Position numbers and translations under genes: made by a program
The notes under the pieces: generated by a model
What the model was told of the DNA's origin: nothing
The model's input: the letters and a program-made list of their open reading frames with translations, nothing else
Databases searched by the model: none
NCBI GenBank assembly: GCA_023376005.1
Contig: CM042145.1
Span: forward strand, 66,405,134 to 66,469,133
Length of the DNA: 64,000 nt
Direction: 5' to 3'
Source: Doryteuthis pealeii
Taxonomy: Eukaryota; Mollusca; Cephalopoda; Myopsida; Loliginidae
Part shown: piece by piece, positions 10,000 through 22,088 of the stretch
How positions within the stretch are numbered: position 1 is the stretch's first letter
Layout: the number at the start of each line of letters is the position of its first letter

Positions 10000-11420
10000 T
10001 ACAGAAATAAGTGTCATAACATAATAAATGTTGACACGTCATCTCTCCATTCCGAAAGTAGACCGTAACATAACATCAGGAATTACTTAATACTACCCTT
10101 TGATCAAATCAATTTTTTATTATCCAAATAAAGATTCAATTTATCAACTAAAACAGGAACATCTCTACTTGATGGATCCAACAGAAATGATTTTTCTCTC
10201 GAAAGAAAGGTTGACTAAATCAATCTCAAAGTATATTTCCTTTCAGCCTTAGGCCCTTTTGAATTATGAATATATTTAAAGCATAAGACATCTGACATCA
10301 TAAATCTGACATCTGACATCATAAATCAATTTGTAACTCCCTATAAACTTCCTCTTACTAAACTCACACTACTACTCCTAGCTACATGCAACCTCCCACC
10401 ACTCCTATTGACCAGCTGATAGCAGCAGTGTTCATCATTCACTAATTCACTAAATATAGAAAAAGGGTGTTAACTATTCTATAAAAATGTCTTATCTATA
10501 TTTACTGTCTTCCTTTAAGCAAGCATGAAGCTGTTGCCTGCTTCACCTGTTAAATATTTGTCTTTTTTTGTTTTCCTTTTTTTTTTACTCAATCTGTTGT
10601 TGATAGGCAATGACAACTGAAAGAAATGCTGACCTGATGAGAACTTTATAATCTAATATACATATACACACACAAGTACACACAGAAAGCGTCCACTTTA
10701 AACCCAGCAGCAAATGAGAATGCAGGAAATGAACTTGACCCAAATACACTAGTTGAATAGACCAACCTGCTATTTAAACCACCTGTAGCGACTGTCTGTC
10801 CCTGCTGGGATGGACATGTGTCCAAAAGGGTTATCTTCCCTTACCGCTGGATTTATTTATTTTCTTTTTTAATTTTTTTTTATAAACTGTTATAAGCCTT
10901 AAAATCTTGAATAATATGTGTTTTTAGTCCGTAAATATATAATCCTTCTCATATAAAGTCTATTAGGTGAAAGGCGTGTTGATTTCTCATTTGGAATTAA
11001 GAAATAGCTTGATAAATTGACACAAGGATTCTGCAATAATAATACAACGGCCTTCCACCAACGAAGAAGACGCACAATACCTAGTTCCAACAAAAAATCT
11101 GTCTATTCCGTCGCTCGTGATGTTTTATTGTGTAGCTGGTCTTTGGGAAATTTGCATACGCCAGAATCTAATCTCACCAGATCTCTTGGCTCTGAGAAAA
11201 TGACTCTAAAATTACGTTTGTGGAGCGGCCATGTTTCTTTTCCCCGTTTTACTCCTTTTGCACGGCATGCGTATGTGAACGCGCATCGTCCAGGATGTAA
11301 GCCTTCTTCTCTTCTACAATCTCGTCTCCACGTCAATCATAGTTTTTAGGTCTTAGCCAAACTAGCTTTTGTCCTTTTCATTTGGTATTTTGCTGTACCG
11401 TCGCTGTTTGAATATAGATT
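10000..11420. other. No recognisable gene
   Basis: Mixed AT-rich sequence. 11017-11349 has overlapping open frames on both strands and higher GC, but no motif, splice structure or second copy, so I do not call it coding. Confidence 0.4.
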
Positions 11421-11441
11421 TGTTTCTATGATTTTTCTTGG

Positions 11442-11456
11442 TTTACCAATAAGTTT

Positions 11457-11518
<62 letters not shown>
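11442..11518 (+). mobile_element. 5'-truncated retroposon with (TA)n tail, family V
   Basis: The insertion is tttaccaataagtttggta followed by (TA)n. It is flanked by a duplication of tgtttctatgatttttcttg (11421-11441 and 11519-11540, differing by one T in a homopolymer). The same 3' end precedes (TA)n at 62430-62460 and lies inverted at 11752-11780. Confidence 0.7.
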
Positions 11519-11522
<4 letters not shown>

Positions 11523-11681
11523 TCTATGATTTTTTCTTGGACATTCGGAAAAGGGAAATCTGGTTTCTCTCATCAAATATTATTTTCGCAACATTGTCCC
11601 ATCTTAAATTCTTTGTCTTTATTGTTCGAAAATTGCATGCAAACGAATACCTATACATATCTTATCGTTTTATTCGGTGTG

Positions 11682-11711
11682 TGTGTGTGTCTCTCTCTCT
11701 CTCTCTCTCTA

Positions 11712-11758
<47 letters not shown>

Positions 11759-11880
11759 CCAAACTTATTGGTAAACCTTTGTGGTAAGAAAACACCCGGC
11801 AAATATTTTGATAGTAAAAATATACTACCAAACTTCACCTGGGGAAAAAATGAAAAAAAAGAAAAGAACAAGAGAGCCGT
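11682..11880 (-). mobile_element. Family V copy with (TA)n/(CT)n tract
   Basis: On the minus strand 11880-11755 runs to ggtttaccaataagtttggt and then (TA)n (11718-11753), with a (GT)n(CT)n run at 11680-11717. Upstream of the end, tttggtagtatatttttac matches 62380-62396. Confidence 0.6.
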
Positions 11881-11924
11881 ATCAACTAAACATAATCGGT
11901 TAATACTATAACACTTGGCCAAAA

Positions 11925-11928
<4 letters not shown>

Positions 11929-11980
<52 letters not shown>
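11929..11980. repeat. (TA)n microsatellite
   Basis: About 25 TA units. Confidence 0.95.
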
Positions 11981-11982
<2 letters not shown>

Positions 11983-11999
11983 CTTCTCTAATAGAAAAG

Positions 12000-12700
12000 G
12001 TACCTGTGGACTTTAACTAAGTTAAAACTTAGGAAAATCTAAAAAAAAAAATTTTTTTTTTTTTTACGGTGTGGTGGACCCGTAGATCTCGTCAGATCAT
12101 CTACCTGCGTTCCCCAAAGTCTCCCAGTCATCTTGCCTCGGCTTGTCACTGATACTTGACTTTGGGGAAGGAGAGCATGCGGTGCGTGTCGCACAAGCGC
12201 ACAACATGTAAAACAAAAACATGTGCAGATATTTCTACAAGTCCCAGAGTGATGGAGGGATGTGAGGTGTGCAGGCCTGACGGGATGGAAGCATGCAGAT
12301 TTGAATCTACATACGGCGTGATTCGTGACCTACTTAACGTCACCGCCTTGCTGATTGAACAGCAACGTGCCTCGGCGATGTTGTGGGTGAATGAGCAGCC
12401 CCTTGGTTAACACTGTTCACCCAGTCACTTGGGAGGTGTCTATAAAAGCTGACCTAAACAAATGCCGATTCACCTATCAAGCTCTCCAGAAACCAACATT
12501 TCGACGGTTGCCCACATTAGCTGGGCGAAAACTAGAAAATACTACAACACAAAACAAGGCTAAGAACAGCCACTTGGAATGTCTGGACACCTCCCGATCT
12601 TGAGAGGGAAGTATCTCGATAAGGAGCAGACAGATGCTCTTGCGGAAATCAGCTTTATCTATAAGAAGTTTGAGGTAAGTTGACTCGAGCCCTCCATTCT
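12000..12700 (+). other. Possible 5' region of a LINE
   Basis: Contains the family W phrase (12008-12035), a catgtaaaacaaaa phrase shared with 7218, and at 12568-12590 a frame reading TATWNVWT, which resembles the TWNVRT start of LINE endonuclease domains. A stop follows within about 15 codons. The gtaagt at 12675 looks like a splice donor, but no acceptor or conserved frame goes with it. Confidence 0.3.
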
Positions 12701-12929
12701 GAAGCGACACCTGACGGACGCCATGGAAACATTTCCTACATTGAAGTCTGAACTGTGTGGCAGCGCCTGTATGTCGAGGATTTCGTATGTGTGATAGGGT
12801 ACATAAAAACAAGCTGGATCCGTGGGCCATCTGCATGCTCACAACTGCTCACATCTGGACTACTTGTAGAAATGGCTTTATTCTGTCAAGAAGCGGCAAT
12901 CACCATATATATATATATATATATATGAA

Positions 12930-14260
12930 AAAATATTTATATGTAAACCGCTAGGATTATCTAAAGCTAAAGCCTTCAACTTTCCGGGTAGATAAGTATA
13001 TATTCGATCGATTTAAGGCCCTTCAAGGCTACTTTCTGGATCTCTGTATCCTGATGTCGGTCAGTCAGTGGGATTGAATAAAGACGTCCGAGGCTCTTTA
13101 CCGGTTTCTCCCAGACTATTGGGATAATATCACCTCCAATTTGGAAATGGATCTCCCTGACAGAACCTCTGACTAGAGACTGACTCCGACTTTTCTTTGG
13201 CTTAGCCTTCATTCTCGCCCATGTGAAAAGATCATGGTATCTTTGTAATAGGCTATCGGCAGCGATTTTTGACGGGACAAGGATAGTGACGTCATCTATA
13301 AAAGCTCTTGAAGGAGGAAGAATTAGCTGTTCTTTTGTCATCACACCTGATGCACCTCGTAATATGAGTTCCATGGTCAGGATGAAAAGAAGTGAGGAGA
13401 TCACACAGCCCATCATGATGCCGATTTCAAGTGCTTGTCATTTGGTGGTGTAGTCTTTCACGGTAAATTTCATGAAGGCTGAATTAAAATATTTCATTAT
13501 CACTTCCCCAATCTTGCTAGGGAAGTTGAAATAGTCGAATGCCATCCGGATTAGTTGATGCGGAACTGAACCCTATGCATTGGCGAGATCAAGCCAGATT
13601 ACGTGTAGTTCTGTTTTGTCTCTTTTGGCTGAGAGTATAGAATTCCAAATCATCTGTGAATGTTCAAGACAGCCAGGGAAGCCAAGTATCCCCGCCTTCT
13701 GGACAGATATAGTTATATAATTATTACACATCAGAAAGTCCGTCATACGGCGAGCCATAACCCCCCAAAATATCTTCCCCTCGACATTTAGGATGGATAT
13801 GGGGCGAAAATTTGTGATACCTTTTGATTGTATTTCCTTTGGTATCCAAATACCGCCAGCCAGACACCATTCCTGTGGTATTGCACCCTGCTTCCAAACC
13901 CACTGAAGGAGGACAGTAAGTTTCCTAAGGACGCATGGACAGTTTTTATATATCTTGTATGATCTTCCATTGATTCCCGGAACACTACCTGCGCGGGCAT
14001 TATGGATGAAATCTCGGACTTCCCTAAATTTAATGCCGCTATCATTAAAGATTACCGTTGGATCTTGGAGTTTTGGTAAATCGTTTTTTCTTTCGGTGTT
14101 TTCTCTGATTTTCAGCTCTGGAGATCACCAAAATCTTTTTTGGAATATCATTTAGGATATTCTGAAGACCCAATCTTTCGTTACTTGGGGGTTCCTTTAA
14201 TCGGCGCCTTAGCATTCACTGTTCCGATCTTAACTTTCCTTTTTGGATCTGTCGTCTATT
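12930..14260 (-). pseudogene. LINE-type reverse transcriptase with FIDD catalytic box
   Basis: One minus-strand frame runs from about 14260 to 12976 with only point lesions. In order: RRAENQRKHRKK-like basic segment (about 14120-14190), NARAGSVPGINGRSYKIYKN, GGIWIPKEIQSKGITNFRPI, ILNVEGKIFWGVMARRMTDF, then motif A VIWLDLANA, GCVISSLLFILTMELILRGA (motif B), AFIDDVTILV (motif C), WARMKAKPKKSRS and PVKSLGRLYSIPLTDR. Two lesions are Tyr to TAG after LANA and Trp to TGA after KDYTTK. After IEYILIYPES a one-base shift restores LPGKLKA. FIDD replaces the usual YADD, but both catalytic Asp are kept. I know this protein type from many invertebrates but cannot assign its clade. It has one of the best kept frames in the window, so it is probably a young insertion. 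Confidence 0.8.
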
Positions 14261-14376
14261 CGACCGTTTTTCTTCTTTTTTTTAATCTTTTTTATGCGTT
14301 ACTGCACCAAACTACTCCAGACAAACGTCATGTATAATTCTGCAGAAGGATGTTATTTGTTGGTTAATAGGACCCT

Positions 14377-14531
14377 TAAGATGTATATATTTAATTCTAA
14401 GAAATATGAAAGTTTTCGTAAAAATATTGATAAAAAGGTTTTCATTATTTACTCAACTACATATATATATATATATATATTACCCAATTACATATACATA
14501 TAAAGACTGTCTTATTTAATTAATTACCTAA

Positions 14532-14609
<78 letters not shown>

Positions 14610-15064
14610 AAGTTTTCTATGTACATGTCGACGTATAACTTCTAAACCGGAGGTCTCTCAGATTAGAAATCTTGCATATAGATTAAAAATCTTCTAAGAA
14701 ACTCACCAAATTTGGTTATTGATTTTTACAGATTAAGGGATATAATTAATTAATTAAACCAAAATCAACCAATTTGCGGAACTGTCCGTATCAGCTCCTG
14801 ATGATATTGTATCAGCAGGAACTTGCCTGCTGCTTAAATCAACAGTCATTCAAAATGTCCGCTCTATTTCTACTAATAAGTCAACATTGTTGAATGCGAT
14901 TGTTTGTAATTCAGTACCGACTGTTAATTTCTTTCGATAACTAAAAAAAAATCAACTTTTCAAACCAAGTGTATCTTTTTAAATGTAAAAAAGAAAAATG
15001 AAAACCTTTTTATCAATATTTTTTACGAATACTTTCATATTTCTTAGAATAAAATATATACATT
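14377..15064. repeat. Inverted repeat pair with (CA)n(TA)n between
   Basis: 14377-14445 and 14997-15064 are reverse complements (atgtatatatttaattctaa against ttagaataaaatatatacat). Between them lie (TA)n at 14460-14480 and (CA)n(TA)n at 14535-14607. No transposase frame is seen. Confidence 0.6.
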
Positions 15065-16260
15065 TTTAATCAGCAAAACTCCAAACTTTTTTAAAAGAAA
15101 CTATTCATAAAATAATAAAATTGGAATTGATATGCGAAATATTCTACCTACAAATAAGTTACTGTTTAGTTATTAGAAATTACAAAAACTGAATTTAAAA
15201 TTGTCTTCAAAAGTTTTAGAAAAAAATCATTCAAGCGATTAAAAAAAGGGGGATATAAAAAAAATGTGGATACCCACATATTCTTATTTTCATATTACTT
15301 AGAATGAAATATGATTAGATATATCCATTTTTAATCATTTTTAAACGTTTTTGAAAGAAGAATAACGAAATTTAAATTAAAACACGAAATATAATGTTTA
15401 GTTGGCTTCTTTGTTACTTTTGTTTTAGCCCCCCCACCACCCCCCAAAAAAATTGCAATGTCACATTTTGTTTCTAACTCAACAATCAATTAAAAACTGA
15501 ATTTAAAATTGTCTTACACACGGAAAAGTTTTAGAAAAAATAATTTAAACCATTCACAAGTTTTTAAAATATCATTCTCAATGTTGTAAACAAAAGAAAA
15601 TCGCAAATCTTCAGCGATTAAAACAAAGGGAAAATAAAAAAATATTATTATTTTCAATTTGCTAACTGGATTTATATTTAACACAATGAAACTTGAATAA
15701 AGGTTAATATTATCTTCAAAATTTTTGAACCATTCAAAAGGAGAAACATTTAAACAACTCATGATGATTTTTAAAAGAAATTTTCAGCTTACGGAAATAA
15801 TGAAAATTATGAACGAAAACAATATTCACCTTTTTGCACCGTTAAATCAATTGAAATTTACAGTATCCAAAAACAAGTTGGCTACCGGCTTTTTTAAACA
15901 TTCTATGAAAAATCAAGTAATAGTCAAATTCTCACGAGATTTTCGGTAATTATTCATCTGTTGATGAAAATATGTTTGAAATAGTTATTTCTTAAAATAT
16001 ATTAGGGGAAAGATTTTTATGAGCTCCCCACCCTCTATTTTATTTTATGAAATCTGAAAAAAAAAAAAAAAAAAAAAAAATGAACAGATAAAAAACGATT
16101 TTTTTTCTATAAAGATAAGAGTCTGAATAATTATATCAGTAGATTTCTATAAGTTTCTATACGGGACTTTTTTTTCAGTAAAAAAACAAAAACAAAAACA
16201 AAAAAACGTGAATTCTAAATTCTGTTAAAAATGTCAATATTATTAGACACAATTCCGTAA
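15065..16260. other. AT-rich, locally duplicated; no gene called
   Basis: aactgaatttaaaattgtct occurs at about 15189 and 15496, so part of this stretch is duplicated. The plus frame 15725-15949 (74 codons) and the overlapping minus frame 15514-15762 are unsupported by motif or splicing. Poly-A runs lie at 16058-16080. Confidence 0.35.
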
Positions 16261-16261
16261 G

Positions 16262-16490
16262 TATGTGACATCCAGCAAAGATTGAACTCGCTATTCAGTA
16301 AAATGGATTTATGAGATTACCTTGCTAACAATTACACAATGATGGGACCTCATTTTCTTTAACCAACCTGTTCGTCACAGGTAGGATATGGTACAAGGTC
16401 GAAAGCAAAGGGCATCTAGCGAGTATTAAAATCGATATTCAGTAATAATGTGAGTCTAACTTGCAAACCCTTATACCACAATGAGATGCT
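16262..16490 (-). mobile_element. Two SINE fragments in tandem, family C
   Basis: Two minus-strand copies, 16262-16352 and 16366-16490, each contain an attactgaata-like block and a tagcaag-like A-box end. The second also has the tail cctacctgtgacgaacagg. Confidence 0.55.
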
Positions 16491-16621
16491 ATTGATATTA
16501 AAAAAAATGTAAACATATAAATAAACTAATATTATAATACACAAACTGTTAGTTTTGTTTAACTTTAAATATCCAATAAAAGAATAATTTTCGTTCTAAT
16601 AAAAACTCATTTTTTAATATA

Positions 16622-16760
16622 TTCAACCCATAGATGGGTTCCTAACAGGTACTACAATTCTGGATCAAAATGGCAATGAAGGAGTATTCCACACTTCACA
16701 GAGCTCCAGAATTAGAACTTCACCATTAGATGCACTTTAATGTCATACCCGTTTTAGGAA
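16622..16760 (-). repeat. Dispersed repeat, family D
   Basis: On the minus strand the 3' part ends ggaacccatctatgggttg. Relatives: 37922-38060 (-), 52640-52775 (+), 31490-31660 (+), 23275-23328 (+), 59170-59300 (+). Several are followed by attggattgaaatagttgaa. It looks like a SINE body, but I could not place a tRNA head. Confidence 0.6.
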
Positions 16761-16816
16761 TACTCCCTGGTGTTCCTAAAAATGTTTTCATCCTATCATA
16801 GACCGGGTACTTTTGC

Positions 16817-16819
<3 letters not shown>

Positions 16820-16857
<38 letters not shown>

Positions 16858-16858
16858 T
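16820..16858. repeat. (AAT)n microsatellite
   Basis: About 12 units, without LINE sequence beside it here. Confidence 0.9.
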
Positions 16859-16892
16859 ATATATGTAAATTTTTGGGGGTGTACAGAATTTT

Positions 16893-17312
16893 ATTAGTGC
16901 TTTAAAAAGACCCACTAAAAGATTCATTATTAAAAAAATAAAAAGATTGTATATATTTTACAATAGAAGGAGGGGGGAAAAAAGGCGAAAAAAAAACGAG
17001 TTGCGAGCTAACTAGTTTCGATCCTCGCTCAACCGAGCTAAATATCGAAGATAATCGATTAAAACAGGTGAATGGGACGAGAAAGAAAATAAAAAGAAAA
17101 GAAAAGAACAATTTCTTTTCTTTTCCTCTAAAAGAGGGGAGGGAAAGAAAATCTATAAGGTCTTCTTTCCCTCCCCCCTTTTAGGAGAAAAGAAAAGAAA
17201 TTGTTCTTTTATTTTATTTTCTTACTCGTCCCATTTACCTGTTTTAATCGATTATCTTCGATATTTTTTAATCTTTTTAATTATTAATCTTTTAGTGAGT
17301 CTTTTTAAAGCA

Positions 17313-17317
<5 letters not shown>
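16893..17317. repeat. Foldback element, about 425 bp
   Basis: The arms pair from attagtgctttaaaaagac at the left to its complement at the right, with centre near 17150. The left arm holds about 90 bases (16949-17039) with no partner, including a B-box-like tcgatcctcgctc, so it was probably inserted after the palindrome formed. A long (TA)n(GA)n(GATA)n tract follows (17312-17412). Confidence 0.75.
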
Positions 17318-17403
<86 letters not shown>

Positions 17404-17412
17404 AGATAGATA
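17312..17412. repeat. (TA)n(GA)n(GATA)n microsatellite
   Basis: TA units, then gagaga, then gatagata. Confidence 0.95.
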
Positions 17413-17714
17413 TTTAAAAAATATTTTTGGGATGAAACAAAGAAATCACAGTGCTCAACCACAAATTAAAAAAATATATATCTGCATCGCTCCTATAACG
17501 GATTAAAGAACAAATTTTCAAAGGGTTAAAGGGAGATAATTTTATGATTTTTTTAAAATACAGGAATTAAAAAATTCAAAAATATAATCGAATACATAAA
17601 GAACGTCCACAATAATCAACCGACAACCAGAAATAGTAGAGCACTCTGGAAAGAAGGACATTTTCTGTAATAACACATACGGCAATTCTACACGAAATTG
17701 ATATTTAAAAAATT

Positions 17715-17719
<5 letters not shown>

Positions 17720-17771
<52 letters not shown>
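17720..17771. repeat. (TA)n microsatellite
   Basis: About 25 TA units. Confidence 0.95.
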
Positions 17772-17776
<5 letters not shown>

Positions 17777-18313
17777 CACACATACGTATGTTTGAGAGCA
17801 TCTGATCCTGGCAGAAATATTTCTCAATTAAGAAAAACAAACCATGTTTGACTGGAAGGGACGTTTTTAGTTTGTTTGAACATTTTTTCAATCTGTGATA
17901 AAAACTGGCCCCTTCTAATCTTTTATAAGAAATATTGATTGTCTTCATGCATTACTTGTTTGATAAGAAACCTAGACATTCCTATCTCCCTGTCATTGAC
18001 CTGTTTGTCTTTCCTGAGATAGTTATCAATCATAGCCTCGTTCTGACTAATATATTCTGCAATTCTTCTAACTGAATAATCAGAGTGACGTTTTCAAGCT
18101 GTTGTACATTCGCAATACCATTGGACTTATCCAACTGTTTTCGAATCCTCTGCGCTGAACTAAATTGACACCCAAACCCTGTGAAATCTTCGTAATTGAG
18201 TTTGTGGCGTGAATACCAAACAGTATAGTATATCCTATCAGAGTAAATTGCATCATGGTGCTGATCTTCTCACATACAGTGCTCAACTGACTCGAGTTTG
18301 ATGTACAGTGTTG

Positions 18314-18570
18314 GCGTTTTAATAGATATAGTTATTTACTAAGCTTAGCTTAGATATGGCACAAGGCCAGAGGTATGGGGCACCAGGTGAGAATCGAACT
18401 CACTAACAATGTTTGCTAATCTAGCTTGCTAACCATTACACCATGTGAGGTGCCCGCGTTTTATAGATATAGTTATTTACTAAGCTGAGCTTAGATGCGG
18501 CACAAGGCCAGAAGTATGGGGCTCCAATGAGAATCGAACTCACTAACAATGGTTTGCGTGTGGTAGATGG
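18314..18570 (-). mobile_element. SINE family C copies in a tandem duplication
   Basis: A unit beginning gcgtttt(a)atagatatag, followed by ttatttactaagct and a minus-strand SINE fragment, occurs at 18314-18455 and again from 18456. The second SINE is cut short near 18555. So the SINE and its flank were duplicated together. Confidence 0.65.
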
Positions 18571-18725
18571 TCACTTCTAAATATAGACTCGCCGACTACC
18601 ACGTGACCAGGGAAGGCAACCTCTTATCCAATCACTGGCAGTGCTGCTGCTGCTGTTGTTGTATTTATAATGGCTGATTCTAATCTTAGCTCATTGTTAC
18701 TTTGATCTTCTTGGACGTCGGACAT

Positions 18726-18830
18726 AAAGGATACTATACCAAAGGACTTATTGACTTACCAAAGGATACTATACCACAGGACTTATTGACTTACCAAAGG
18801 ATACTATACCACAGGACTTATTGACTTACT
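18726..18830. repeat. 35-bp minisatellite, three units
   Basis: Units start at 18726, 18761 and 18796, each beginning aaaggatactatacca and ending ttattgacttac(c/t). A degenerate (ACTT)n run follows. Confidence 0.9.
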
Positions 18831-19329
18831 TACTTACTTATTTACTTTAAGTTCTTTACAACTGGCCAAGGATGGCGGCCAGATACTTAACATACAGTTA
18901 AAAACAAAAACAAAACAAGACAGAGCGCATGAGCGAAATTGACAATTCAAGGGTCATTCTAATTAACAATGGGATTTTTTTGAAAAATTTTTTTTCTATA
19001 TAAATGGAAACTATTGCAAAAATTATTTTAATCTAAAAAATATTTGTTTTGAGGTTATTTCAAACGGTGGAAAATCAGAGAGTGTGTAATGTTGACGAAG
19101 AAGCATCTTTTAGGAAAATAAATTGTTTACAAATGCGCTAAACAAGTTGTTTTGAATCTCAATGCTCATAATTCTTCAATGTAGATCAGGTGCCTATTAA
19201 AGCAACTCCGTAACAACTCCCCAATGTGAACGGGGTATCAGCTACGAGATATGTCTCTATGTGAGTAACAGCAAAACCGGAATACAGCATTGTTTAAAGA
19301 AAGAATGAATTGACTTGAAGAATGCGAAG

Positions 19330-21330
19330 CGAACCAAGGGGCAGTCGAATAGAGACCAGAAAAATTACGAAGACCCAACGGAAATAACTATGTAATTACA
19401 TTATCTAAAATGACACGCATTCCACCTTTCCTATCACTTAAAAGAAATGTAATGTTAAATAACGTGGTTTAAGAAGATTGTAGTATTGTTGATTTTCTTT
19501 CTTGTTAGATGATCGCTTGACCAACTGTTATTGGGAATTTTTTTTATCTTTATAAATAAATAAAAAACATTTCTGGTATTATGCATGCCTTTTTTCCCTT
19601 TTGGTCTGTCTCTCTGTTTCGTTTCGTTTTTTGCTGCGAAAGTGAAGGACGGGGGCTCTTGGAATTGGCGCCTGTCTGGATTTTCTTGGATCACGTGTCA
19701 GCCGTGATCTGCCTTTTTGGAACTAGGAAGCAAAGCGAGCGGACACAGCTAGCAGATTGTCCCGTCTTGGGCACTGTGAGACGAACACATTAGATGCTTC
19801 AGAACGGACATTGGCCGGTTTAAAAAAGAACCTTGTTTGAGAAAAATTCCAGAACGGCTGAAACGGTTTATTCATTTTCCTTTAACGAGAAAGGTCACAG
19901 TGTCCTCGCATGGTCCATCCCTTTGACAAAAAAGCGGACGACAAGTAAAAAGAGAGTGAGACTAACGCAGAAGACCAGCCCTATATTTCTTCAGAGAGCC
20001 TTGTAATTCACGTGAAAGTCCAAGTAAAGCAGCATTTATTTCCAAGCCAGGAGCCTCAGTCCTTAACGAAAAGGAACTTGAATTTTTTGAGAGATCTGTG
20101 AGTTCTGTAGAACTTTTTGTCTCTGCTGCGCGAGAGAAATACATTTTTGAAAGGGTATTTTATTGTTTAAACCCTTTCTACAGTAAGTCTTTTCTTTCTG
20201 TTTATTATATACTTTTGTGTGTAGTATTTTTTTTGTATTTGTGTTACCTAACCCCTAAATTGTTATTTAGTCGTGCATAGGGAAATTTATGCAATCTTTG
20301 TTTAAATTGTTTGTATTTCCTTTTGCCTTCTTTAGTGGAGAAATTTGTATGAATAAAGATTCTATTTCTTTATCGAGCAAGACCATCTTTCTTTTCATTT
20401 TTCCCTACCCCTTTTCATATGACGACGCCATTTTGTTTTTTCGTTCGCTTTTTTCTGAACGAGGAAAAATCGCGATACTGTTTGTCACCGTCTGTTCTAT
20501 ATGTCTTGGTGTCATGCGGCGCTGTAATATTTATTTTGTGTTCCTACGAATAAGAAAGTTCCATTTTATATATTATTTATCATAATTAAAACTCATAGCA
20601 AATAAAAACCCAAACATTTTGAACATTCTGTATCCATGAATTATACCTCAAACAAATTAGATTAAATCATTTAATCTAATGGTATATTTTGCCCCATACC
20701 ACGTTGAGGAAAATAGTGTAGCGTAATTATTATATCTACGGAGAATTTGGGGATTGAAAAGAAAACGGTAATTGGATTTCTGGAGAAAGAGAAGAAAAAT
20801 AAATAAGAACAAAAAGAGGTTAAAGTTTAGAATTGTTAAACACTCAACGGGTACCAGCCATTGACCTGGCAATGACCCTTGAAATAGATTTAAAAATAAA
20901 AACGAAAGTCCTAAGTTTTCTGCGGAGGGCGGAAGCGGATGTGTCCCTTCCCCCATTCCCTGGACCACAAACGGAAGAAAAGAAAAATTGGTCTTTTTCG
21001 TCTGGGCCTTTGTCGGAGGCAGGCGAGGGTTTCTTGGGGTCCCACGGTGTCTAGGCTAGCTATGAACAGCGCGCATGAATGTGATTTCCGATAGAACAGC
21101 TTGACCTCTCTTATTTTCCCTGAAAAAGAACCCACGAGCCTAGAAAGAAATTAACCCCCTTTTCGACTATACGACTTTCGTATGTTGTTTCTCTGAGCTA
21201 ACGATGGCTACTACTACTAACGACTACTACTACAACTCGACATTGGCCCCTACGCAACAATAGTATAGAATAACCCAATAATTCATACTCCTAAAAGAAA
21301 TACCAGCCGAAGACTAGATATGTAAATCGG
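19330..21330. other. Less AT-rich stretch, possibly promoter-proximal or LTR-like
   Basis: Two islands (about 19580-19780 and 20840-21070) have clearly higher GC than their surroundings. A donor-like acagtaagtc lies at 20180. No open frame has recognisable motifs, and I found no terminal repeats. It could hold the 5' end of the gene starting at or before 22089, but nothing proves it. Confidence 0.25.
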
Positions 21331-21334
21331 TCTA

Positions 21335-21790
21335 CAGTTACTTAAAAGTCGTTCGTTCGGCTCGCCTGATTTAAAGGAAACATGGCTCTAACAAAAGAAC
21401 TGACAACTAAAACAATGGAAAGGGACCTAAAATTCATTAAAAAAGGCAATGCAAAGTGGAGTGTGGTGGAAGACATCAGCTATCTTCAGCCAGGAGTGTG
21501 TAAAATTTGGCACAAATATAAAATAAATGGGGCGATTAAAAAGGTGAAGCATACTGGTAGGACATAAAAGACATTTGAACCTCAGCCTTGAAAACTGAAA
21601 TCAATATGCTTTGAAAATAGAAAATTACAACAGAACAAATAAAAACGAAAGTAGGGGAAATATGAATCAATGTTTGTGACAGAACTGTACGAAATCAGCG
21701 GAAGGAAATTGTTTTCACATAAAGAAAAGCCAAACTAAAACCAGTACTATCACATAAACAGAAGAAAATGAGGTTAAAGTTACTAATATC
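21335..21790 (+). pseudogene. Tc1-like transposon, 5' part
   Basis: A TA followed by cagttacttaaaagtcgttc at 21335 looks like a Tc1 inverted-repeat end. The frame starting at the ATG at 21382 gives MALTKELTTKTMERDLKFIK and QPGVCKIWHKYKINGAIKK, the paired N-terminal helix-turn-helix of Tc1 transposases. After HTGRT a TAA interrupts; with frame changes the similarity continues (RKTFEPQ, FVTELYEISGRK, HKQKKMRLK) to about 21785. The DDE catalytic region and right end are absent. Confidence 0.75.
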
Positions 21791-22088
21791 ATTAATTTAA
21801 ATACTTTAATCTATTTTGTTCAAGGAATATTTCCTTGAAGCCAGAATCTTCAACTTTTAGATAAACCTGTTTTGCGTCTTATCTGTTATTTGATTATTTA
21901 CTGCTAAATAAAAATTAAAAAAAACAAACCAGAGAACATTCTTTAAAATATGAAATTCATTTTTTTGCCAGGAGTTGCATGTATAATCTTGATAATTAAA
22001 TTTAATGAAATCTGAATGAAAATTTAAAACTATACTATTACAATCCTTAAAACAATTTAGAAGTATTGACGATTGTTGTTTCTTCTAG

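Noticed and set aside
12580..12680. Exon ending at gtaagt
   Set aside because: No acceptor with matching frame; the surrounding sequence looks like a LINE 5' region (TWNVWT).
18726..18830. CRISPR array
   Set aside because: The units are contiguous without spacers, and the DNA is animal.
20098..20182. Coding first exon ending at the donor-like acagtaagtc
   Set aside because: Only 28 codons after an in-frame stop, and the phase (1) does not fit the exon at 22089; at best it is non-coding.
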